Part shown: positions 8,451 through 12,822 of the stretch, in pieces | Layout of the letters: each line of letters opens with the position of its first letter | Position numbering within the stretch: the stretch's first letter is position 1 | Assembly: GCA_015499995.1 (NCBI GenBank) | Contig: JADNRV010000798.1 | Location: forward strand, 1-12,822 | Origin: Flammula alnicola | Lineage: Eukaryota; Basidiomycota; Agaricomycetes; Agaricales; Strophariaceae | DNA length: 12,822 nt | Direction: 5' to 3' | Notes under the pieces: generated by a model | Database searches by the model: none | Told to the model about the DNA's origin: nothing | Seen by the model: only the letters and a program-made list of their open reading frames with translations | Position numbers and translations under genes: made by a program

Positions 8451-8640
8451 TCCCTGTCTGATGCTCATTCTTTCAATAGGTTGCCCCGTTCCTCATTAGA
8501 CGTGTCAACCGCTCTTTGTCAGACTTCCGACCTGATACTGTAGCAAGAGGTTTTTCCACTCCAACGCGCGGAAATGTTCACTTCCAGTAGTACATCGTCA
8601 ATTTGTACTTGTTCGCGTAGAGTTTTTCCCTCAATGCTAC
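8451..8640. other. Short spacer between convergent gene 2 and integrase
   Basis: These 190 bases separate the stop of gene 2 from the stop of integrase, so both 3' ends must form here or overlap. No gene, clear terminator hairpin or polyadenylation hexamer is seen. Overlapping 3' ends would give double-stranded RNA. Confidence 0.5.
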
Positions 8641-9942
8641 CTATGCATCTTCATCGCTGTCCGATTCCAAGTCTGGCTCGCTTGCATCATCTAAGTCTCT
8701 AATAGGTACCTTGGCAAATGTCAAGTCTTTGGTACCGTCATAGTCCTCTTCTCCCGGTTCATCTAAGTCCAGCACTTTCTGCAGGCCTCTTGCAGATATC
8801 GCGAGCCAGTCTAATACTTTCTCCGGCAGCTCTATCTTTTCACGCGCGTAATAAGGGAGTACGCGGAACGCGCCCACTTTGTGGTGCCATAAAGCGCCAT
8901 TCATTTCCGCCACTACATATGAACCGCCCGTCGTTCGCCTTATGACAACTACTGGTCCCACATAGCGTGGCTTCATTTTCTTGTCGAGATTGGATTCAAT
9001 CGAGCTATTTCGGACCAAAATTAAATCGCCTGGTTTGAAATCGAAGTCCTTGATCACCGCTTGGCGATCGTTCTCGTATTTCAGTAATCGCGCGGCTTTT
9101 TCTTCGCTCATGCGTTCCCTCATTTTGTCAATGTGGACCGAGTGCTTGGCTAACGCTTTGGCGCGGAAACCAATTAACTCCGCATCTGACAATACTCTGC
9201 CTGGTAGTTTAACTAACCAGGTGGCTTCAATCACATCTAACGGTACAATCGGATGTGCTGCGGTTACCATGAAGAACGGCGAGCAACCCAACCTTTTCCT
9301 AACCGAGATGCGGTCCGCCCACAGTACATGATGCAGGAACCAGAACCACTTAGCGACATTGCCGCCCGTTGCTTTGTATAACATTTGTCTGATGTCCCAA
9401 TGAGGCCGCTCGATGGACCCATTCGCGCGGGAATTGTATGGTGATATGCGTATACCCTTTATACCATACTTGTCCGCTAACCAGCGTACAGCGGCTTTGA
9501 AGGGTCCACCATTATCTGTCACAATTTCCACTAAACATCCCCAACGGCAAATTATGTCTTCAAACATCCATTTCCCAATTGACGCGGCATCCTCAGTTAT
9601 GAGCGCTCTCGCCTCAGGCCAGGAAGTTAAATGACAACGACCGTGAACAATATATTTACACCCATTTGACTTAGGCGTCATGTGCATAGTATCTGCGTGG
9701 ACTACCTGGAATACTGACGGAGTGTGCGTTTCAATCGGCGGGATTTCTATTAGTGCCTTTTGGCGTTCTTGGCACATATTGCAGGTTTTAATATACCATA
9801 CAACGTCTTTAGCCATCTCAGGCCACCAAAACCTCTGCCCGATCAATTCTTTTGTTGAGTACACTCCGCGATGTCCCAGACTGTCATGCGCTGATTTTAA
9901 CATATACATGCGGTGCTCTTTCTCCACAACTAATTTGTGCAT
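8641..9942 (-). CDS. Integrase of Ty3/gypsy type
   Basis: It inserts the element DNA into the host genome. From ATG 9942 the frame gives 433 residues. The N-terminal zinc domain has H19, H24, C54 and C57 (AHDSLGHRG ... CNMC). The catalytic core has D84 (HADTMH), D143 (TDNGGPF) and E178 (NGSIERPH), a complete DDE triad with 34 residues between the second Asp and the Glu. The C-terminal part carries KPGDLILVRN and a GPY/F-like module (RYVGPVVVIRR, ~326), then an acidic tail ending DSDEDA. The usual residues before HKLVV (the RNase H-integrase link) lie in the RT frame, so the protein was probably once fused to RT. Here it needs either a -1 shift at the GGGGAAAA run (9954-9947) or a restart at ATG 9942, which lies 10 nt before the RT stop. 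The gene ends 190 bp from the oppositely oriented gene 2. Confidence 0.92.
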   Translation of the reverse strand: MHKLVVEKEHRMYMLKSAHDSLGHRGVYSTKELIGQRFWWPEMAKDVVWYIKTCNMCQERQKALIEIPPIETHTPSVFQVVHADTMHMTPKSNGCKYIVHGRCHLTSWPEARALITEDAASIGKWMFEDIICRWGCLVEIVTDNGGPFKAAVRWLADKYGIKGIRISPYNSRANGSIERPHWDIRQMLYKATGGNVAKWFWFLHHVLWADRISVRKRLGCSPFFMVTAAHPIVPLDVIEATWLVKLPGRVLSDAELIGFRAKALAKHSVHIDKMRERMSEEKAARLLKYENDRQAVIKDFDFKPGDLILVRNSSIESNLDKKMKPRYVGPVVVIRRTTGGSYVVAEMNGALWHHKVGAFRVLPYYAREKIELPEKVLDWLAISARGLQKVLDLDEPGEEDYDGTKDLTFAKVPIRDLDDASEPDLESDSDEDA

Positions 9943-9954
9943 GGAATTTTCCCC
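9930..9954 (-). other. RT/integrase -1 frame junction with GGGGAAAA run and early ATG
   Basis: On the minus strand the RT frame reads GTG GGG AAA ATT CCA and ends at TAG. Integrase is open in the -1 frame and has an ATG at 9942-9940. A P-site GGG can re-pair one base back on GGG, but the site is not a standard X-XXY-YYZ heptamer in the RT phase. A one-base indel in the homopolymers, recoding, or restart at the ATG are all possible. Confidence 0.5.
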
Positions 9955-12671
9955 ACGTCATACAGACGCCCTTCTTTATCCAAGAAGAAGTTACTAGCCC
10001 AACGCCTGAACTTTTTATACTCCTTTCCTGTTTTGCAATGATAGGGTTGTACACTTATATCTTGTAACCATTTCTTTACAATGGGTAACAAGGAATCATA
10101 ATGTGCGCCGATTCTCCCACGGTGTTCCTCTGGGTAGGGAGTGCGTTTTTCAGGGCTATCCCTCTCCTCCAGATCAGGAAGTAGTTCATTATTTAATATC
10201 TTCGATACCAGGACTGAGACTTGCTCGGGTTTATGGTTGGTCTTGCTTTGCCAGAACGCACTTAATTCTGTGCGGTCGTTCTGTGCGTCTTTCTGTGCCT
10301 TAAGGGTTTCCGCGTCAAAGTCAGCTATCGAGGTCGCGAAACCTTCGTAATAGCCTCCCTTGTCATCGATTTTATCATAGAACTCGCTGATTGGGATTGG
10401 ACGAGGTTGACTCGCGTCTGCCATTACTATCTCTATACAGTATCCCCCTCTGGTATCTATTTTGTCGCGGAATTCTTCAATCGGAATTGGCTGAGGCTCA
10501 GTTGGGTCCGCAATGATAACTTCAGGCGGCCCTCCTGGGTCCTCTTCGTTTTCATCAATATTAGAGTATTCATCATCCCCTGGGTAGCGCTGTCTGCGCG
10601 ATAATCCATCAGGGCCGAATGTCGCTCCTGCTTTATGTCTAAGCGTGAAATGGAATAGCTTGATATTATCTATCCATCTATTAATAGTTGCATTAGGCAT
10701 CATGTCAGGATTTTCCAACATTCCAATGATATAGGATGCGTCTGTCTCTACGATGAGTTTTCGCACGCCTATGAGCCAGGTTTTACACGCGTATAACGCC
10801 CGCATCATTCCAAACAATTCACGCTTGGGCTGTGAGAAGCGTGCTTCTCTCTCGTTAAGGGGTATGGACCCGAAACGCGCGTAGAATTTGTTCTTTGGGT
10901 TTTCCGCGTCTTCTTGAAAGATGTAATACCCGACCGCTTTGTAGGATGTATCGACAGCTAACACTACCGCGCCTTGTCCATCATAATCAATAGGTCGCAG
11001 AGCTTTAACTACTAACAGTCCATCTTTGAGCATTCGCATACTCTCTTCCTGGTCAGGACCCCATTCAAACGGCGCGTCGTCTTTTAATATTTTACTGAGA
11101 TGCTTGGCTCTTCTACTGAAGTTCGGTATGAAGATGCGCAATACGCCCACAGTGCCAATAAACGCGCGTATTCCGCTCTTGTCTTCGCAAGGTCCCCAGT
11201 TCGTAATGACTTTGATTCTTTCTGTAGTGGGTTTCCGCCCTTCAAAGGTACACAAGTGTCCTACTACCAGTATTTCACTAGCGCAGATTATGGTTTTATG
11301 TCCTGAGAACGTTCCCCCACAATATTTCATTCTCTGGAGGATGCGGTTAACATTATTCATATGTTCCCATACAAACCGCCGTATCCCCTTATTTTCTGCG
11401 ATGGTCTCGTATTCACCATCTTTATTTTGGTACCGCGAAGCTGGACCGCGGACCGGGACATCATCAATGTAAGGGATAGTATAGTCTGGTATTTCTGGTT
11501 GTAAGATATGCGTTACATCGTCGTGAAAGATAGGGACCGAGTTTGTCCAACCCATAGGTAGCGTTACTAGTCTCATCGCGCCAAAGGGCGTTTGGAACGT
11601 CGTTAAGTCCCTCGAACTTTCCGCGAGTAATCTTTCGTCATATCCAACAAATAGGTCGAACATACCACCGCACGCTCGCCCCGCAAAATGCGACGCCAAT
11701 TCGTCCGTCGCGGGTGGTACTCCTGAGTGCGCTATGGTCACCGCGTTGAGTGGTTCCAGACTATGCACGATCCTCAGTTTCCCATTCTTCTTTAGTACAG
11801 CGAACCAGCGCGAACGATAGGGCGAGTTGGAAGGTTCATATACATTGGAGCGTCTTTTATCCATGATCATATCACACAATTCCTTATATATTCCTGGCGG
11901 GATAGGTATGTTTTTCAACACCCAAGGCTTATGCTCTATTGTTGGGATTTCTACCGGTGGAAAGTATTCCTCTTTGAAGCGCCCTTTCTCGGTTTCGTCC
12001 CAGGCGAACGCTTCATTTTGTAGCATCATAAGGTGGTGCATTAATTTCTTTTCCTCATCCCACAAGAATTCTTCTGAGTGTACCTCATCAAATTGTTGTT
12101 TTCTTTCCTCAGTATATCGCCCCGTAGGTACGAAGTCCGGTGGATTGGGAGTCAGCGTCGGCATTTCTGCTAAAGGATCACCTTTGATATCACGCTTGAT
12201 TCTGAAGCGCTCGGGCAAGTCCTGGAAAACTGGCTTTACTTTCTTTGCCACAGGTTTATACTTCTTTCCCGCGAACTGACTCTTCATCTGAATGATTTGA
12301 GCTTTAGTCCTGGGAGGAGACTGCGCCTTCGATTTGGGTTTTACACGGGTTTTTACGCGCGCACCGTCCAGTATTTCCTGCGTGTAAAACTGCTTCCCGC
12401 CGTATCGTTGACCCATGAATTTCTTTATTTTCTCTTTTTCGCTATCCTCAATGTCCGTGTGTTCCGCTGCTTGTTCAAGAAACGCATTCATTAACCCGGC
12501 TTGGGTAAATGTTCCATTCTGCGATGTAGTGTATCCTACTATCTTCACCTCTTTTGTATTCTCATCATAGTCGAATACCACGGCCGTCTCTCCTTGACTG
12601 TTCATCAACTCATCGAGATCTGAAAAGCCTGCCCAGTCCCTTTCCTTAGGTACTTGGGTGGCCGCCCGCGT
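9930..12671 (-). CDS. Pol: reverse transcriptase and RNase H of Ty3/gypsy type
   Basis: It copies element RNA into DNA. The first ATG is at 12605, overlapping the protease stop; the frame is open from 12671. Counting residue 1 at 12608, the first ~200 residues are a charged leader with KPWVLKNIPIP ahead of RT. RT spans about 230-420: FAVLKKNGKLR (~269), the first catalytic Asp in MFDLF (D318) and the YIDD box (Y380-D383), followed by VPV. The thumb and connection follow, with IRAFIGTVGVLR (~480). RNase H shows D553, E597, D623 and D667 (GPDGLSRR), so all four acidic residues are present. Residues 700-759 are a doubled 30-residue repeat not usual for this enzyme. The end (YHCKTGKEYKKFRRW..., RLYDVG) is the normal lead-in to integrase, but the frame stops at TAG 9932-9930 while integrase continues in the -1 frame. 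No internal stop or lost catalytic residue. Confidence 0.93.
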   Translation of the reverse strand, partial: TRAATQVPKERDWAGFSDLDELMNSQGETAVVFDYDENTKEVKIVGYTTSQNGTFTQAGLMNAFLEQAAEHTDIEDSEKEKIKKFMGQRYGGKQFYTQEILDGARVKTRVKPKSKAQSPPRTKAQIIQMKSQFAGKKYKPVAKKVKPVFQDLPERFRIKRDIKGDPLAEMPTLTPNPPDFVPTGRYTEERKQQFDEVHSEEFLWDEEKKLMHHLMMLQNEAFAWDETEKGRFKEEYFPPVEIPTIEHKPWVLKNIPIPPGIYKELCDMIMDKRRSNVYEPSNSPYRSRWFAVLKKNGKLRIVHSLEPLNAVTIAHSGVPPATDELASHFAGRACGGMFDLFVGYDERLLAESSRDLTTFQTPFGAMRLVTLPMGWTNSVPIFHDDVTHILQPEIPDYTIPYIDDVPVRGPASRYQNKDGEYETIAENKGIRRFVWEHMNNVNRILQRMKYCGGTFSGHKTIICASEILVVGHLCTFEGRKPTTERIKVITNWGPCEDKSGIRAFIGTVGVLRIFIPNFSRRAKHLSKILKDDAPFEWGPDQEESMRMLKDGLLVVKALRPIDYDGQGAVVLAVDTSYKAVGYYIFQEDAENPKNKFYARFGSIPLNEREARFSQPKRELFGMMRALYACKTWLIGVRKLIVETDASYIIGMLENPDMMPNATINRWIDNIKLFHFTLRHKAGATFGPDGLSRRQRYPGDDEYSNIDENEEDPGGPPEVIIADPTEPQPIPIEEFRDKIDTRGGYCIEIVMADASQPRPIPISEFYDKIDDKGGYYEGFATSIADFDAETLKAQKDAQNDRTELSAFWQSKTNHKPEQVSVLVSKILNNELLPDLEERDSPEKRTPYPEEHRGRIGAHYDSLLPIVKKWLQDISVQPYHCKTGKEYKKFRRWASNFFLDKEGRLYDVGKIPCTN
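10332..10511 (-). repeat. Doubled 30-residue segment between RNase H and integrase
   Basis: Within the RT/RNase H frame, residues 700-729 and 730-759 align end to end: both contain (P)(Q/R)PIPI-EF-DKID-(R/K)GGY. The DNA copies have diverged at many third positions, so the duplication is not recent and both copies have kept their protein pattern. It lies in the linker after RNase H, outside known catalytic parts. Confidence 0.75.
12603..12607 (-). other. TGATG stop-start overlap between protease and pol
   Basis: The protease frame ends in TGA (12607-12605) and the RT frame has ATG at 12605-12603. Such overlaps are known to support termination-coupled restart in some retroelements and viruses. 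The 67-nt frame overlap upstream would also allow -1 shifting; the best weak candidate is TTT preceded by T at about 12625-12622. Confidence 0.5.
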
Positions 12672-12822
12672 TCATAAGTAGGTAACACTACTTTTCGGCC
12701 AGACTGAGGGTCAGTCAGTGTGATTGTTTGATCGCCGTCCGTCGCGTTCTGAATGTTACTTGCGGTTAACACGTCAAACGGACGCCCTAATAGGATTTTA
12801 TATGCCGGGCCATTTATGATAT
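12605..12822 (-). CDS. Aspartic protease ORF, C-terminal part (enters from the window end)
   Basis: This minus-strand frame has no start in the window; it begins with two bases of a codon at 12822-12821. It encodes the conserved end of a Ty3-type protease: the Pro-Ala-Tyr-x-Ile-Leu-Leu-Gly-Arg-Pro-Phe-Asp motif (about 12807-12775), then a strand with LTDPQSGRK and a basic GRPPKYLRK stretch, ending at TGA 12607-12605. It is exactly the piece missing from the protease at bases 1-991, and the reading phase matches, so I treat both as one gene. The stop overlaps the ATG of the RT frame as TGATG. The RT frame is already open from 12671, so the two frames overlap by 67 nt with RT in the -1 frame. 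Confidence 0.85.
   Translation of the reverse strand, partial: IINGPAYKILLGRPFDVLTASNIQNATDGDQTITLTDPQSGRKVVLPTYERGRPPKYLRKGTGQAFQISMS

Larger units (their letters stand above)
1..12822 (-). mobile_element. Ty3/gypsy-type retroelement unit with two antisense passenger genes, apparently circular or tandem
   Basis: The minus strand encodes protease, reverse transcriptase, RNase H and integrase in the Ty3/gypsy (Metaviridae) order. The gene order only makes sense if base 1 is joined to base 12822, because the protease is cut by the window ends and reads on in phase across the join. The unit then has a coding half (about 991 to 1, then 12822 to 8641) and a half of about 7.6 kb without retroelement enzymes. 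That second half holds two intron-containing plus-strand genes and long gene-free stretches. No pair of LTRs is visible; one LTR copy, if present, should lie between the end of the integrase and the start of protease, most likely in 1922-3330. A linear tandem array or an assembly cycle would give the same sequence. Confidence 0.7.

Noticed and set aside
8422..8479. Alternative last intron of gene 2 (GTGCGC...CAATAG, 58 nt)
   Set aside because: The sites are acceptable, but it would only swap the last few residues; the unspliced stop at 8450 is kept as the default.
9947..9954. Standard -1 slippery heptamer at the RT/integrase junction
   Set aside because: GGGGAAAA is in the wrong phase for X-XXY-YYZ in the RT frame, so it is listed only as a possible weak or indel-prone site.
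8718..9997. Several plus-strand ORFs of 66-116 codons opposite integrase and RT
   Set aside because: They are antisense shadows of well-supported minus-strand domains, with no codon or family support.

Overview
The window looks like DNA of a mushroom-type fungus (Agaricomycetes, Basidiomycota). It holds Ty3/gypsy-type retrotransposon genes of the lineage common in that group, together with genes split by very short introns (48-77 nt, GT...AG). I see no bacterial signals, rRNA, tRNA or CRISPR.

The two ends of the window belong together. Read on the minus strand, an aspartic protease gene runs from about 991 down to base 1, where a codon is cut after its first base. The minus strand entering at 12822 supplies the other two bases and continues the same protease, in phase, into its conserved C-terminal Leu-Gly-Arg-Pro-Phe motif. 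The simplest reading is that the window is one circle of 12,822 bp, cut inside the protease gene. It could be an extrachromosomal circle of a retrotransposon, one unit of a tandem array, or an assembly cycle made by collapsing two identical LTRs.

Layout on the minus strand, in transcription order: a possible gag remnant (about 1170-1000); protease (991-1, then 12822-12605); reverse transcriptase plus RNase H (12671-9930); integrase (9942-8641). Each of these frames is shifted -1 relative to the one before it. The protease stop and the RT start overlap as TGATG. The integrase ATG lies 10 nt before the RT stop. I could not recognise an intact capsid (Gag) with a CCHC zinc knuckle.

The plus strand carries two spliced genes of unknown function, antisense to the retroelement genes. 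Gene 1 (3796-5840, six exons, 577 aa) has an N-terminal helical region, a charged coiled coil, basic stretches, a Zn2Cys6-like six-cysteine module and an acidic tail. Gene 2 (7065-8450, five exons, about 380 aa) has a similar first exon and first intron and ends 190 bp from the integrase stop, tail to tail. Each gene is preceded, 288-470 bp before its ATG, by the same 35-bp element (CCCCCACACTT, 6 nt, then the palindrome TTGACTG-N4-CAGTCAA), as if the two were copies of one cassette. A further plus-strand frame at 1079-1921, broken by one TAA, may be a decayed gene.

The stretch 1922-3795 has no gene; it holds a possible minus-strand TATA box and clustered short motifs, and is the best place for an LTR. 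If the circle is real, the unit is a Ty3-type element, or a circle derived from one, that carries a pair of related antisense genes of its own.
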